Shown here piece after piece: positions 41,564 to 51,710 of a stretch of DNA of 64,000 nt. How positions within the stretch are numbered: position 1 is the first letter of the stretch; each line of letters begins with the position of its first letter. A model generated the notes under the pieces. That model made no database searches, had not been told where the DNA came from, and saw nothing but the letters and a program-made list of their open reading frames with translations. The translations under genes were made by a program, and so were the position numbers. The DNA lies in the NCBI RefSeq assembly GCF_913062585.1, contig NZ_CAJXWX010000006.1:100329-164328 (forward strand), read 5' to 3'. The DNA is from an uncultured Sphingomonas sp. Its GTDB lineage: Bacteria; Pseudomonadota; Alphaproteobacteria; Sphingomonadales; Sphingomonadaceae.

Positions 41564-43057
41564 CTAACGGCGCTGACCGACCACGGTGGCGACCCGGGTA
41601 AAGGCTTCGCGGATCGCCTCTTCCGTCAGCCCGGTATAACCGAGCACCAGCGAGCGTTCGCGAAAACGGCCGGGATTGCCATATTCCTGCGTCGCCGCGC
41701 CCGCGAATGGATAAAGACCGACGCCGCAATTCAGCGCGATGCGCTGCATGTCGTTCGCGGACGGCAGATCAGGCGGTAGCGTCCACATCATATGCATACC
41801 GCATTCGCGCCCCATCAGCGCGCCGCCGGGAAAATGCTCTTCGATCGACCGGATCACCTGATCTCGCGCGCCCATATAGGACCGGCGGATGCGGCGCAGG
41901 TGGCGGAGAAAGGCGCCTTCCTTCAGGAAGTCCGCGATCACCGCCTGTTCCAGCCATGGCGCGCCATGATCGGTCAATGTCTTCACCAGTCGCGCCTGAT
42001 CGAGAAGATGGCGCGGCATGACCGCATAGCCCACCCTCAACCCCGCGCCGATCGACTTGGAGAAGGTGCCGAGATAGATGACGTGGCCCCTGCGATCCAA
42101 TCCGGCGAGCGCGGTCAGCGGCGGTCCATCGTAACGGAAGTCGCTGTCATAATCATCCTCGATGACATAGCTGCCCGTCTGATAGGCCCAGTCGAGAAGG
42201 TGCAGGCGGCGGTCGAGGCTGAGCGTGCAGCCGGTCGGAAACTGGTGGGACGGCGTCACATAGACGAGATTGCCCATGAAGCTTTCGAGTTGCGAGACGA
42301 CGATCCCCTGTTCGTCGACATCAATGGGTCGGATGCTGGCACCATAGCTGCCCAAGACGAACGCCGCCCCCTGATAGCAGGGATTCTCGACCGCTACGCT
42401 GGCCCCCGAACGGTCGGTGATGAAAATCCGGGCGAGCAGGTTGAGCGCGCCCTGGATACCGGACGTGACCATGATCTGATCGGGGCTGGCCTCTATCCCG
42501 CGCGTCTCGCCCAGATGCGCCGCAATCGCCTCGCGCAATGCCGCCAGTCCGCGCGGATCGCCATATTCGGTCTGGATGCCATGCGCATAAGCGAGGTGCC
42601 GCGCGATCGTGCGTTGCCAGAAACTGGTCGGGAAACTGTCGGGGCGCGGTCGTCCGACAAAGAAATCGAACTGCGGCCGCGAGCGCTTTTCGTGCCACAG
42701 CCTGGGCGCCCGCCCGGAAAAGCTGGGATTCTTTCCCAAACGCAGTCGCTTGCGGCTCGGCTGAACGGAGGAATGGCCGTTGCGCAGCAGGACGGTCGCG
42801 TCGGGCAAGCGATCATTGACGAAGATGCCCGCCTTGGCCCGCGAGGTGATATAATCCTCCGCGGCGAGGCGTTCATAGGCCAGCGTCACCGTGTTGCGGG
42901 CGATGCCCAGTTGGTCCGACATGCTGCGCGTCGAGGGTAGCCGCTTGCCCGCGGCCAACGTGCCTTGCAGGATCTGATCGCGCACCGCCTCGTAAATCTG
43001 CACCTGCAGCGATCGCTCGTCTTCGCGGTCGATACGAATGATCAGGTTCATCGTCAT
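41564..43057 (-). CDS. MocR-type PLP-binding transcriptional regulator
   Basis: The 497-residue protein starts MTMNLIIRIDREDE. A GntR helix-turn-helix fills residues 15-85 (LPSTRSMSDQLGIARNTVTLAYERL, in pieces), a linker follows, then a class I aminotransferase fold with the PLP lysine present in YLGTFSKSIGAGLRVGY. It also has IEDDYDSDFRY and YVTPSHQFPTG, which are characteristic of the family. MocR proteins sense amines, aldehydes or PLP forms. It is flanked by the ALDH gene (138 bp) and the divergent ABM-cupin-acyl-CoA synthetase group, and is the best candidate to control both. Confidence 0.92.
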   Translation of the reverse strand: MTMNLIIRIDREDERSLQVQIYEAVRDQILQGTLAAGKRLPSTRSMSDQLGIARNTVTLAYERLAAEDYITSRAKAGIFVNDRLPDATVLLRNGHSSVQPSRKRLRLGKNPSFSGRAPRLWHEKRSRPQFDFFVGRPRPDSFPTSFWQRTIARHLAYAHGIQTEYGDPRGLAALREAIAAHLGETRGIEASPDQIMVTSGIQGALNLLARIFITDRSGASVAVENPCYQGAAFVLGSYGASIRPIDVDEQGIVVSQLESFMGNLVYVTPSHQFPTGCTLSLDRRLHLLDWAYQTGSYVIEDDYDSDFRYDGPPLTALAGLDRRGHVIYLGTFSKSIGAGLRVGYAVMPRHLLDQARLVKTLTDHGAPWLEQAVIADFLKEGAFLRHLRRIRRSYMGARDQVIRSIEEHFPGGALMGRECGMHMMWTLPPDLPSANDMQRIALNCGVGLYPFAGAATQEYGNPGRFRERSLVLGYTGLTEEAIREAFTRVATVVGQRR

Positions 43058-43236
43058 CGTCAGGCGTGCCTTCGCTACCCTATCCGCCCCGATCCTATCG
43101 CACGGTCGCGCCAATGATAGAGCCATCGGCATCTGGCACCATCATCTTCCGCCATGCTGGCCCTACCGACTGACCAAGTCGCTCTTCATCCTGACCGCAC
43201 AGCTTATCGGGCTGGACTCATTCAGCGGAGAATCCC

Positions 43237-43743
43237 ATGTCCATCTATCTCAGTATGCAGCGCGTGCGCTTTTCCAGCCCGGACGGATACGAGAAGTTCA
43301 AGGTCATTTTCGCCGACACGCGCAATCACCTCATGAAGCTGCCCGGCTTCCTTCACCTGACCTGGTGGGTTCATCCGGAAGACCCGACCTGGTTCAACGA
43401 GGTCAGCTTTTGGGTGAACCGCGCGGCGCTCAAGGACTGGCACCAGGCGACCTACCACAAGCACGCCAAGGCCTGGGCGGCGCGTGGTGCGATCATGGAA
43501 GACATCATCACCAATTTCGAGCTGACCAACACGCGCCTTCTTCGCGTATGCCCCAATTGCGGGCTGGTCGAGGACAAGGCGTTCGAGCTGCAGGAAGAGC
43601 AGAAGGTTCTCGCCGAACCCTGCCCCCAGTGCGATTTCAACTTCCCCGTCATGCCGAACACGCCCAGCAGCTTTGCCGTGTTCAAGGACGTGCCGCTGCT
43701 CGCGGAAACCATTTCGCTGACCACCCCGTCCCTGGAAGCGTGA
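43237..43743 (+). CDS. ABM-like protein with C-terminal zinc ribbon
   Basis: The 168-residue product begins MSIYLSMQRVRFSSPDG. Residues 1-95 resemble an antibiotic-biosynthesis-monooxygenase (ABM) ferredoxin-like fold, with FLHLTWWVHPEDPTWFNEV and WHQATYHKHAKAWAARG giving the usual aromatic and His pattern. Residues 100-130 carry two CxxC pairs (RVCPNCG, EPCPQCD) that make a zinc ribbon or rubredoxin-like knuckle. This combination is unusual. It is the first gene of the rightward ABM-bicupin-acyl-CoA synthetase group. A cofactor-free oxygenase or decarboxylation role is possible but unproven. Confidence 0.75.
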   Translation: MSIYLSMQRVRFSSPDGYEKFKVIFADTRNHLMKLPGFLHLTWWVHPEDPTWFNEVSFWVNRAALKDWHQATYHKHAKAWAARGAIMEDIITNFELTNTRLLRVCPNCGLVEDKAFELQEEQKVLAEPCPQCDFNFPVMPNTPSSFAVFKDVPLLAETISLTTPSLEA

Positions 43744-43916
43744 TCGGGGGAAAGACGGTGAAGTGCGGTTATCTGGACCCATCAAAAAGACCAGGGATGG
43801 CGCTAGGCCGTCGGTCGTGATGCTCTGATAGTGAAGCCTGGTCGACGTTCGGGGGGAACCGAATGGTTTTCGCGATCGGCCGGTTACGGTTCAATCTCGT
43901 TCAAGGGAGATGTGGC

Positions 43917-44783
43917 ATGGCAACGCAGTTGGCGGCGCAGGTGCAGGAATTGCCGCGTTACGCGGTTCATGGCGGCGTGCAGAACGAACCCAATGAGAAA
44001 TGGCAGCCGTTCGAATGGGTCGAGCCCCGCTTCGGTACACAGGTGCACGGCGAATATGTGGTGACCCGGCCCGAGGGTATGGCGGGATCGCTCTCGGCCG
44101 GCTTCTGGCGCACCGGCCCCACCGCGCCGGGCGCGACGGCGGACGGGTCGCATACCCTCGTCTATTCCTCGCCCCTGGGCGACGAGGTCGCCTGCGTGAT
44201 CGACGGCACTGCCGTGCTCACCGTCCTTTCCACCGGCAAGCGCTACAAGGTCGGTCCCGGGTCGATCATCAACGCGCCCAAGGGGCTGGAGGTGCAGTGG
44301 GAGATCGAGGGGCCGTCGTTCAAGAAATGGTGGTGCATCTGGAACGGCAGCGAACCGACGGGCAACCCGCCCCAGGATCTGCTGATCGCGCATACCAGCG
44401 ACAATCCCGCCGACTGGCTGGAATATCATTTCGTCGAACCCGCCGAAGGCCCCCTGGTCGCGGGCGAGCTCTATTTCCTGCGCTCCAGCGGTTCGACCGG
44501 CACGATGATGAGCGGCGTGTGGCGCTCGGGAAAGGGCATCGCCGGCAGCGATGTCGACGAAAAGGGCGCGCTCAAAACACCCTATACCGGCGTGCTGGGT
44601 GACGAGACGATCCTGCTTCTCGAAGGCGAGGTCGAGGTGGTCGAAACCGACACCGGCAAGGTGCATAATTTCAAGGCTGGCGATACGATCGGCCTGTCTG
44701 CCGGCATGCACATCACATGGACGTCCAAAGGCCCCTTCTCGAAAAAGCTGTGGGTCATCACGAAGGACGTGCTGCCCGAATAA
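43917..44783 (+). CDS. Two-domain cupin protein
   Basis: The start at 43917 follows CAAGGGAG and gives 288 residues. Two cupin barrels can be seen: the first around residues 70-125 (LGDEVACVIDGTAVLTVLSTGK, in pieces; VGPGSIINAPKGLEVQWEI) and the second around 200-285 (LGDETILLLEGEVEVVETDTGK, in pieces; FKAGDTIGLSAGMHITWTSK). The repeat of LGDE...G.V.V and a WxS.GP.FKK tail shows internal duplication of a DUF861/EutQ-like type. The usual metal-binding His triad is not obvious, so it may be a binding or isomerase protein rather than a metal dioxygenase. Confidence 0.85.
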   Translation: MATQLAAQVQELPRYAVHGGVQNEPNEKWQPFEWVEPRFGTQVHGEYVVTRPEGMAGSLSAGFWRTGPTAPGATADGSHTLVYSSPLGDEVACVIDGTAVLTVLSTGKRYKVGPGSIINAPKGLEVQWEIEGPSFKKWWCIWNGSEPTGNPPQDLLIAHTSDNPADWLEYHFVEPAEGPLVAGELYFLRSSGSTGTMMSGVWRSGKGIAGSDVDEKGALKTPYTGVLGDETILLLEGEVEVVETDTGKVHNFKAGDTIGLSAGMHITWTSKGPFSKKLWVITKDVLPE

Positions 44784-44803
44784 CGCCGAAACCGCAGTGA
44801 CGG

Positions 44804-44830
44804 GTGGCGGTATCTTCCGGGGGCCGCCAC
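44804..44830 (+). repeat. Hairpin between bicupin and acyl-CoA synthetase genes
   Basis: GTGGCGG (44804-44810) and CCGCCAC (44824-44830) are complementary with a 13-nt loop, 20 bp after the cupin stop. No T-tract follows. It could be an attenuator between the two genes. Confidence 0.4.
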
Positions 44831-44971
44831 TCCGGTCCGGCTAACTCCGTCCGCAGGGACCTGATACAAACCGCCGCCTCCACCCGCCGGGCGCAGCGGA
44901 GATTCAACAATAAGGGTGGGACGTACGATAGACCGCATCAATGCGGCGTGATCGTGGAGAGGATCGAACGC

Positions 44972-46630
44972 ATGACCGGCATACCGGCATCGGCCGCCGT
45001 CCCCGACTACGGGAAGGCGGTCAAGGAATTTTGCATCGAACGCGAGCGAGCGCGGCTTTTGGGATGTCTTTCGGGCGGTATCAACGCCTGTGTCGAATGC
45101 TGCGACCGCTATGCCGATAGCGACGATGTGGCGCTTGTCACGATCGCGGCGGATGGCACACGCCATGACCATGGCTTCGCCGCGTTGCGCGACCTGTCGG
45201 CGCGGGTGGCGCATATGCTGGCGGCGCACGGCGTCCAGCCCGGCGACGTCGTAGCGGGTCTGTTGCCGCGAAGGCTCGAGCTGGTCGCGACGATCCTGGG
45301 CGTCTGGCGGATCGGAGCGACCTATCAGCCCCTGTTCACCGCCTTCGGGCCCAAGGCGATCGCGCATCGGCTGGGTCTCAGCCGCGCCGCGCTGGTCGTG
45401 ACGGACAGCGTTAATCGCGCCAAGCTGACCGACATCGCACAATGTCCACCGATCGCGGTCGTCCGAACGCCGGAAGATGCGCTCATGGCTGGCGACATCG
45501 ATTTCCGGGCGGAGGTCGCCGCGATGTCGACCGATTTCGTGCCGGTCATGCGAACGGGCGACGACCTCTTCCTCATGATGTCCACATCGGGGTCCACTGG
45601 CCTTCCCAAAGGCGTGGGCGTCCCGCTGAAGGCGCTGATCGCGATCGGTGCCTATATGCGCTGGGCGATAGACCTGCGAGCGGAGGACCGTTTCTGGAAT
45701 ATCGCGGATCCGGGCTGGGCCTATGGACTCTATTACGGGATCACCGGGCCGCTGCTGCTGGGCCGGGCGACGATCCTGCATGATGGCGTCTTCTCCGCCG
45801 AGACCGCCTTCGATCTCATCGCCCGGCTCGGCGTCACGAACCTCGCTGGCTCGCCCACCGCGTATCGCCTGTTGATGGCGGAAGGCGGCGCGGCGGCCGC
45901 GAAGGCAAGGGGCATGCTGCGCGTCGTCAGCAGCGCGGGCGAACCGCTGAACCCCGAAGTCATCCGGTGGTTCGACGCCCAACTCGCCGTGCCGGTGCAC
46001 GATCATTACGGCCAGACAGAAACGGGCATGGTGGTGAACAACCATCATGGCCTATCGCACGCCGTCCGTATCGGTTCGGCCGGTGTCGCGATGCCTGGCT
46101 ACCGGGTCGCCGTGCTGGATGAGGACGGCCGCGAACGGGGCGTCGACGAGCCGGGCGAACTGGCCATCGACATCACCCGGTCCCCCCTCTCGTGGTTCGA
46201 GGGATATTGGCAACAACCCACCCCCGCCATCCGTGACGGCTATTACCGGACGGGGGATACGGTGGAACTCGGGCCGGACGGCAGCGTCAGTTTCATCGCA
46301 CGCGCCGACGATGTGATCACCTCATCGGGCTATCGCATCGGCCCCTTCGATGTGGAAAGTGCACTGATCGAACATCCCGCCGTGATGGAGGCCGCCGTCA
46401 TCGGCGTACCCGACCCGGAACGCACCGAACTGGTCAAGGCGTTCATCGTCCTGAATGCGGGATTTGCGCCGACGCCAGCGCTGGCCGACGCCCTGAAAGC
46501 GCATGTCAAAACGCGGCTGTCCGCCCACGCCTATCCCCGGCTGATCGCGTTCCTGCCGCAACTGCCGAAAACCCCCAGCGGCAAGATACAACGCTTCATG
46601 CTACGCGCGATGGAACAGGGGCAAAGCTGA
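44972..46630 (+). CDS. AMP-forming acyl-CoA synthetase
   Basis: It activates a carboxylic acid to its CoA thioester through an acyl-adenylate. The start MTGIPASAAVPDYG at 44972 follows AGAGGATCG and gives 552 residues. Motifs include the P-loop MMSTSGSTGLPKGVG, the adenylate motif HYGQTETGMVV, YYRTGD and the catalytic lysine in PKTPSGKIQR. It is closest in look to the medium-chain/acetyl-type ACS branch. With ALDH across the MocR gene it suggests an aldehyde-acid-acyl-CoA route. Confidence 0.93.
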   Translation: MTGIPASAAVPDYGKAVKEFCIERERARLLGCLSGGINACVECCDRYADSDDVALVTIAADGTRHDHGFAALRDLSARVAHMLAAHGVQPGDVVAGLLPRRLELVATILGVWRIGATYQPLFTAFGPKAIAHRLGLSRAALVVTDSVNRAKLTDIAQCPPIAVVRTPEDALMAGDIDFRAEVAAMSTDFVPVMRTGDDLFLMMSTSGSTGLPKGVGVPLKALIAIGAYMRWAIDLRAEDRFWNIADPGWAYGLYYGITGPLLLGRATILHDGVFSAETAFDLIARLGVTNLAGSPTAYRLLMAEGGAAAAKARGMLRVVSSAGEPLNPEVIRWFDAQLAVPVHDHYGQTETGMVVNNHHGLSHAVRIGSAGVAMPGYRVAVLDEDGRERGVDEPGELAIDITRSPLSWFEGYWQQPTPAIRDGYYRTGDTVELGPDGSVSFIARADDVITSSGYRIGPFDVESALIEHPAVMEAAVIGVPDPERTELVKAFIVLNAGFAPTPALADALKAHVKTRLSAHAYPRLIAFLPQLPKTPSGKIQRFMLRAMEQGQS

Positions 46631-46820
46631 ACTGGCTCCATAAAAAAGCGGCGAACAGGTCCTAAGAAGAGGGGCAGATATCTGGCACCTTGAGCCCTGG
46701 CACCAGCGTTCGGGGCTTTGGCGACAGGATACACGCACCCCGTTACCCCAGACTGCTGATGCCCAGGCGCAACGGGTCACCAATGCACTCAGATGCAGTG
46801 ACCGTATCAGGGAGCTTCAC

Positions 46821-49403
46821 ATGAAAAGGGTCGGGGGCATCAGCATTCTCGCCATCGCGACAAGCATCGCGATGCCGGCATTCGCACAGGATGCGAGCAA
46901 GACACAGACGCAGGCCGGGGGACTGGAAGAGATCGTCGTGACCGCCACCAAGCGCGCGGAGAACCTCCAGGACGTTCCCGTTGCCGTGTCGGCCATTTCC
47001 TCGTCGGAACTCGCCAACCAGGGCGTGTTCGACACATCGGACCTGAACGGCTCGATGCCCAATCTCCAGGTGTCGTCGGCTTATGGTTCACAGCAGCCCA
47101 ATTTTACCCTGCGCGGTATCGGTGTCGGCACCGAACTCAGCGCGAGCGCGGCATCGCCGGTCGGCGTCTATGTCGACGAGGTCTACCAGACTTTCCGGGC
47201 GAGCCAGGGACAGCAGCTCTATGACCTGAACCAGGTCGAAGTGGTGCGCGGGCCCCAGGGTACGCTTTATGGTCGCAACACGACGGGCGGTGCGATCAAC
47301 TTCATCACCCGCAAGCCCGCCCTGAAGGGCGACAATGGCTATCTGACGGCTGGCTACGCCAATTACAACCGCCGCAATTTCGAAGGTGCGATCGAACTGA
47401 CGCCCGTCGAAGACCGGTTCGGTATCCGCATTGCGGGCACCTATGTCAAAATGGATCCCTATATTCATAATCTAATGCCCGCCGGCCTGAACAAGACGGC
47501 GGCGGGAGGCGCATCCGGTCGCAATTTCGCGACGGGTCGCGATCCTGGCGGCGATGAGAGCTATGCGTTTCGGGGCACGATGCGCTTCAAGCCGGTCGAC
47601 ACGATCGACATCACGCTGAAGGGCTATGCGTCCAAATCGACCGGGGGCGCGGCGGCCTCGATCGGCGCTGGTCCCTACAAGTCCAACCCGGGCCTGTTCG
47701 ACTATGAAAACCCCAATTTCATCCTATCGCCGCTGTTCCGGGCGCTGGGTTCCAAGGGTGCGGGTCTGCTGCCGAGCAGCTACAGCCGGGCGGGCCTGTC
47801 GGATACCGAGATCGAACAGGATACTGTCGGCCGCGCCGTCACCCGCACCGAAGGCGCCGTGTTGACGGTGAAGGCCGACCTCGCCAGCAGGCTCAACCTC
47901 ACCTCGATCACCGGCTATGATTCCGGCCTCTATCTCCAGACGCAGACCGATTGCGACAGCAGCCCGCTTCGCCTCTGTTCCAATGGCTATCGGTCGGATT
48001 TCAAGGCCTTCAATCAGGATCTGCGGCTCGACTATAGCAGCGGCCCGTTCAAGATGATCGGCGGTGCCTATTTTGGCTGGGATTCGGTGACGTCGAACAA
48101 CGCGATCGACATTTTCAACCTGCTGAGCGACGTGCGTGCGGCCGTCGGCCTGCCCGCGACATGGTTCAACCCGGCGGGCGGTTTTAACGGAACGGCGCTG
48201 TCCGCCGGTTCGGTGCCGACCGGCATTTTCGGGAAGCAGCATTTCCGGCAGGAACGCGAAAGCTGGGCGGTCTATGGCGAAGGCAGCTATGAAATCACGC
48301 CGACGGTGAAATTCACCGCAGGCCTGCGCTACACCACCGATACCACCAAATATCGCGATGGCATCACCACCTATTATGACGATGCGGGCAATGCACGGAT
48401 GCTCCCCGTATCGGCCTATGGCGCGCCCTATTTCCTGGCGCCGGTCTATAACGAGGCCGGTGCGGTGGTGATCCCGGCAACCGGGGGAACCATGCCCGGC
48501 GGCATCAACAAGGACGGCAAGACCAGCCGCCTATCGGGACGCGCCATCCTGGACTGGAAGCCGGTGGACGGCGTCATGCTCTATGCCAGCTATAGTCGCG
48601 GCTATCGCGCCGGGACGTTCAACGGCCTGGCCTATATCAGTTCGCCGCAGGTCTATTTCGTCAAGCCGGAGGAGGTGAACGCCTATGAGGTCGGGTTCAA
48701 GACCCGCTTCCTCGACAACCGGCTACAGGTCAATGGCAGCTTCTTCTATTACGACTATAAGAACCAGCAGAGCCAGGTCGTCGATCAGAGCGTGACCGCA
48801 AATATCATCACGCTGGACGGCACGATGAAGGGCCTGGAACTGGCTGTCGAATTCGCTGCCACCGACCGCCTGACGCTGAGCGCGTCGCTCGGCCTGCTGG
48901 ACAGCAAATATGCGGACTTCGATCAGGCGACCTGCGCGGCCCTGAACCTCAGCGGTTTGTATCCGGCACAGAAAGGGTCGTGCGTCCAGTCGGGCGCGGG
49001 CAGCGTCAGCGTGGGCGGCAACCCCTTCCCCTACGCACCGACATCCTCGATCAATCTGGGCTTCGACTGGGATGCGGCGGATCTCGGGGACGGCAAGATC
49101 AAGGTCCATGGCGACACCGCCTATTCGGGACGCTTCTATTATGACTCCTTCAAGGACTATAGCCGCGGTGTCCTGAAGAACCTCGGCACCGGCCAATACA
49201 CCAACGGCGAAGGCGATTACTGGGTCTTCAACAGCCGCATCAGCTATGTGACGGATCGCTACACCCTTTCGGTGTGGGGCAAGAACCTGTCGAACAAGCT
49301 CTATTTTCCGGGCGGCTATCCCAATGAAGGGATCACCGGCGCGGGCTATCTGGTCCGGGCCCTGCCCAGGACGTTCGGCGTGGAAGGCACTGTTCGCTTC
49401 TGA
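46821..49403 (+). CDS. TonB-dependent receptor, 860 aa
   Basis: It starts [23 protein letters not shown], a standard signal peptide. The TonB box and plug follow ([22 protein letters not shown] in pieces, [47 protein letters not shown] in pieces), then a barrel ending GVEGTVRF. The sequence is of the VVTATKR.ENLQDVP class that in sphingomonads is linked to uptake of aromatics, sugars or plant-derived compounds rather than siderophores. It lies between acyl-CoA synthetase and formaldehyde dehydrogenase genes on the same strand, 190 bp after the former, so it may bring in the substrate of this catabolic cluster. Confidence 0.92.
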   Translation: MKRVGGISILAIATSIAMPAFAQDASKTQTQAGGLEEIVVTATKRAENLQDVPVAVSAISSSELANQGVFDTSDLNGSMPNLQVSSAYGSQQPNFTLRGIGVGTELSASAASPVGVYVDEVYQTFRASQGQQLYDLNQVEVVRGPQGTLYGRNTTGGAINFITRKPALKGDNGYLTAGYANYNRRNFEGAIELTPVEDRFGIRIAGTYVKMDPYIHNLMPAGLNKTAAGGASGRNFATGRDPGGDESYAFRGTMRFKPVDTIDITLKGYASKSTGGAAASIGAGPYKSNPGLFDYENPNFILSPLFRALGSKGAGLLPSSYSRAGLSDTEIEQDTVGRAVTRTEGAVLTVKADLASRLNLTSITGYDSGLYLQTQTDCDSSPLRLCSNGYRSDFKAFNQDLRLDYSSGPFKMIGGAYFGWDSVTSNNAIDIFNLLSDVRAAVGLPATWFNPAGGFNGTALSAGSVPTGIFGKQHFRQERESWAVYGEGSYEITPTVKFTAGLRYTTDTTKYRDGITTYYDDAGNARMLPVSAYGAPYFLAPVYNEAGAVVIPATGGTMPGGINKDGKTSRLSGRAILDWKPVDGVMLYASYSRGYRAGTFNGLAYISSPQVYFVKPEEVNAYEVGFKTRFLDNRLQVNGSFFYYDYKNQQSQVVDQSVTANIITLDGTMKGLELAVEFAATDRLTLSASLGLLDSKYADFDQATCAALNLSGLYPAQKGSCVQSGAGSVSVGGNPFPYAPTSSINLGFDWDAADLGDGKIKVHGDTAYSGRFYYDSFKDYSRGVLKNLGTGQYTNGEGDYWVFNSRISYVTDRYTLSVWGKNLSNKLYFPGGYPNEGITGAGYLVRALPRTFGVEGTVRF

Positions 49404-49411
49404 CCCCGGGC

Positions 49412-49434
49412 AAGGGATCGCACTGCGGTCCCTT
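49412..49434 (+). terminator. Candidate terminator after the 46821 receptor
   Basis: AAGGGA (49412-49417) and TCCCTT (49429-49434) pair, extended inside by CGC/GCG after a mismatch. It begins 9 bp after the receptor stop and is followed by CCCTTCC, a weak pyrimidine tract. Confidence 0.4.
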
Positions 49435-49480
49435 CCCTTCCCCGCCGACCCAATTTTTTACCACTGGAGTATTTGCTGTC

Positions 49481-50590
49481 GTGAAGACCCGCGCCGCCGT
49501 CGCCTTCGAAGCGAAGAAGCCGCTCGAAATCGTCGAACTCGATCTGGAAGGCCCAAAGGCGGGCGAGGTCCTGGTCGAGATCATGGCGACCGGCATCTGC
49601 CACACCGACGCCTATACGCTCGACGGTCTGGACAGCGAGGGGATCTTTCCCAGCGTGCTCGGCCATGAGGGCGCCGGCATCGTGCGTGAGGTGGGCGCGG
49701 GCGTGACGAGCGTGAAGCCCGGCGATCACGTCATCCCGCTCTACACGCCCGAATGCCGCCAGTGTAAGTCGTGCCTGTCGGGCAAGACGAACCTATGCAC
49801 CGCGATCCGCGCGACGCAAGGGAAAGGGCTGATGCCCGACGGCACGACGCGGTTCAGCTATAAGGGCCAGCCGATCTTCCATTATATGGGCTGCTCGACC
49901 TTCTCGAACTTCACCGTCCTGCCCGAAATCGCGGTCGCCAAGATCCGCGAGGACGCGCCTTTCCAGTCGAGCTGCTATATCGGCTGCGGCGTGACGACGG
50001 GTGTCGGCGCGGTGGTGAAGACGGCGAAGGTGACCCCGGGATCGAACGTGATCGTCTTCGGCCTTGGCGGCATCGGCCTGAACGTCATCCAGGGCGCGCG
50101 GATGGTGGGCGCGGACATGATCGTCGGCGTCGACCTGAACGACGCCAAGGAGGAATGGGGTCGCCGCTTCGGCATGACCCATTTCGTCAATCCGTCCAAG
50201 GTCGAGGGCGACCTCGTCCAGCATCTGGTGGCGCTGACCGATGGCGGTGCGGACTACACCTTCGACTGCACCGGCAACACGCAGGTGATGCGCACCGCCC
50301 TGGAGGCGTGCCATCGCGGCTGGGGCGAATCGATCGTCATCGGCGTGGCCGAGGCGGGCAAGGAAGTCAGCACCCGGCCGTTCCAGCTGGTCACCGGCCG
50401 CGTCTGGAGGGGATCGGCCTTTGGCGGCGCCAAGGGCCGGACCGACGTGCCCAAGATCGTCGACTGGTACATGAACAACAAGATCGAGATTGACCCGATG
50501 ATCACCCATGTCCTCGACCTGGAGGATATCAACAAGGGCTTCGACCTGATGCATGCCGGTGAAAGCATCCGCTCGGTGGTGGTGTTCTAG
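49481..50590 (+). CDS. adhC: S-(hydroxymethyl)glutathione dehydrogenase / class III alcohol dehydrogenase
   Basis: This zinc enzyme oxidises the glutathione adduct of formaldehyde. The GTG start at 49481 has TGGAG upstream; 369 residues is the normal length. Catalytic zinc ligands are in [10 protein letters not shown] and [13 protein letters not shown], with structural zinc cysteines in [17 protein letters not shown]. The Rossmann motif is [17 protein letters not shown] in part (GLGGIG), and [17 protein letters not shown] in part is the class III signature area. It would detoxify formaldehyde from demethylation reactions, which fits an O-methylated aromatic substrate for this cluster, though that is inference. 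Confidence 0.96.
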   Translation: MKTRAAVAFEAKKPLEIVELDLEGPKAGEVLVEIMATGICHTDAYTLDGLDSEGIFPSVLGHEGAGIVREVGAGVTSVKPGDHVIPLYTPECRQCKSCLSGKTNLCTAIRATQGKGLMPDGTTRFSYKGQPIFHYMGCSTFSNFTVLPEIAVAKIREDAPFQSSCYIGCGVTTGVGAVVKTAKVTPGSNVIVFGLGGIGLNVIQGARMVGADMIVGVDLNDAKEEWGRRFGMTHFVNPSKVEGDLVQHLVALTDGGADYTFDCTGNTQVMRTALEACHRGWGESIVIGVAEAGKEVSTRPFQLVTGRVWRGSAFGGAKGRTDVPKIVDWYMNNKIEIDPMITHVLDLEDINKGFDLMHAGESIRSVVVF

Positions 50591-50687
50591 GTTCGGGGCT
50601 CGTCGAAAACAGCCGGAAGATGCCGGTTCCGGCGAGGGCGAAGACGGAAAGAAGGGCGGTAGGGCGTCGGTCGAAGCGGGTGGCGAC
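50590..50687 (-). pseudogene. C-terminal remnant of an IS5-type transposase
   Basis: The reverse strand encodes VATRFDRRPTALLSVFALAG followed by TGIFRLF. This resembles the end of IS5-family transposases (VATRYD...FLSA.ALAAT..FWL). It is preceded by an in-frame stop and has neither the DDE core nor terminal repeats. It fills the gap between adhC and the GST gene, so it marks an old insertion or deletion event at this junction. Confidence 0.6.
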
Positions 50688-50696
50688 AAGCGACCA

Positions 50697-51314
50697 TCAA
50701 TCGACCGTCAGCCTGTTGCGCGCCATGACCGCCGCCAGCCTGGGATCCCGCCGCATCAGCCTGGCCGCAGCGAACAATCTCGGCGTGTTGCCAGCGAACC
50801 ACTCGCGGCCCGGACGCCAGTCGATCATCACCGCAGCATAGCAATCCAGGACGGACGCCTGCTCCCCCAGCACATAGGGGCCGACAATTTGCTCCTCGAG
50901 CCAGCGATAGAGGCGCTCGCGATGGACATTTGTGGCACCGGTTAGTTCGTCCTGTGCCGAAGGTGCCCAACGCTCGGGGTAATCGCCATAGGTGAAGGTC
51001 GGATAGACGTTCGCCACGATCCAGATCAGCAGGCGCAGGAACCGGCGATGTTCGACCCTCCCTGGCGAAGGCGCCAACCCCGCATGACGATCCGCCAGCC
51101 ACAGGGCGATCGCGGCGGTCTCGGTCAGCACGTCGCCATCGTCCAGCACCAGCGCCGGAACCTGCCGCAGCGGATTGACCCTTGCCAGCCTGTCCTGCGC
51201 TTCGCCCGGCCGATCAAAGCCTTCGACATCGACGAAGTGATAGGACTGACCGACCAACGCCAGCATCGCCTCGACGATCGCCGAGCCCCAAGCCGGTACG
51301 CCGTACAATTTCAT
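50697..51314 (-). CDS. Glutathione S-transferase family protein
   Basis: The start MKLYGVPAWGSAIVE at 51314 follows AGGGA; 205 residues. The N-terminal thioredoxin-like domain has a Ser/Trp region at residue 9-12 where the catalytic Ser usually lies and the cis-proline/glutathione-binding blocks NPLRQVPALVLDDG and LTETAAIALWLAD. The C-terminal helical domain follows (YRWLEEQIVGPYVLGEQASVLDCY in pieces). The subclass is not clear. It is convergent with the glutathione-dependent formaldehyde dehydrogenase gene, separated by the transposase remnant. Confidence 0.9.
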   Translation of the reverse strand: MKLYGVPAWGSAIVEAMLALVGQSYHFVDVEGFDRPGEAQDRLARVNPLRQVPALVLDDGDVLTETAAIALWLADRHAGLAPSPGRVEHRRFLRLLIWIVANVYPTFTYGDYPERWAPSAQDELTGATNVHRERLYRWLEEQIVGPYVLGEQASVLDCYAAVMIDWRPGREWFAGNTPRLFAAARLMRRDPRLAAVMARNRLTVD

Positions 51315-51354
51315 GTCGTTTCCCTGTCTCGGCGCAGGAACATGACGGATTGGC

Positions 51355-51627
51355 CTACAAGCCGGCTTGGTCGATCCTCTGTGCGACTTCGCTCGGCAAT
51401 GCGGACTCCGATTTCGGCCGCAAGCGATGAAGTGCCGTCTGCACGCGTTTGCGCGCGACCTGATACGCCTTGTGGCGGATGACACGCATCGCATTCGTCC
51501 GCCACGAGGGGCTCTCGCCGAGCAGCGCTTCCCACTTGGCTTCCTCCGCTTCGAGGATCGACAGGGCGAGACGCAATCCATCGCGTCGTCCGCGGGCATA
51601 TTCGTCGGAAATGGGTGACGTCTTCAT
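51355..51627 (-). CDS. Hypothetical protein, 90 aa
   Basis: The frame from 51627 (MKTSPISDEYARGRRDG) is helical and basic: LRLALSILEAEEAKWEALLG, then a cluster of Arg/Lys (RVIRHKAYQVARKRVQTALHRL, in pieces). No domain is recognised. A longer start at 51771 would overlap the next gene. Codon use is like its neighbours, which supports a real gene, but the ribosome site is weak. Confidence 0.5.
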   Translation of the reverse strand: MKTSPISDEYARGRRDGLRLALSILEAEEAKWEALLGESPSWRTNAMRVIRHKAYQVARKRVQTALHRLRPKSESALPSEVAQRIDQAGL

Positions 51628-51710
51628 CTGAAGACGAAATTGGACCGCACCACCGTCTCTGACAAGGCAAATCGCCAATGCGGTTGTCGGGCCGACAGCC
51701 GCCGCACGGA

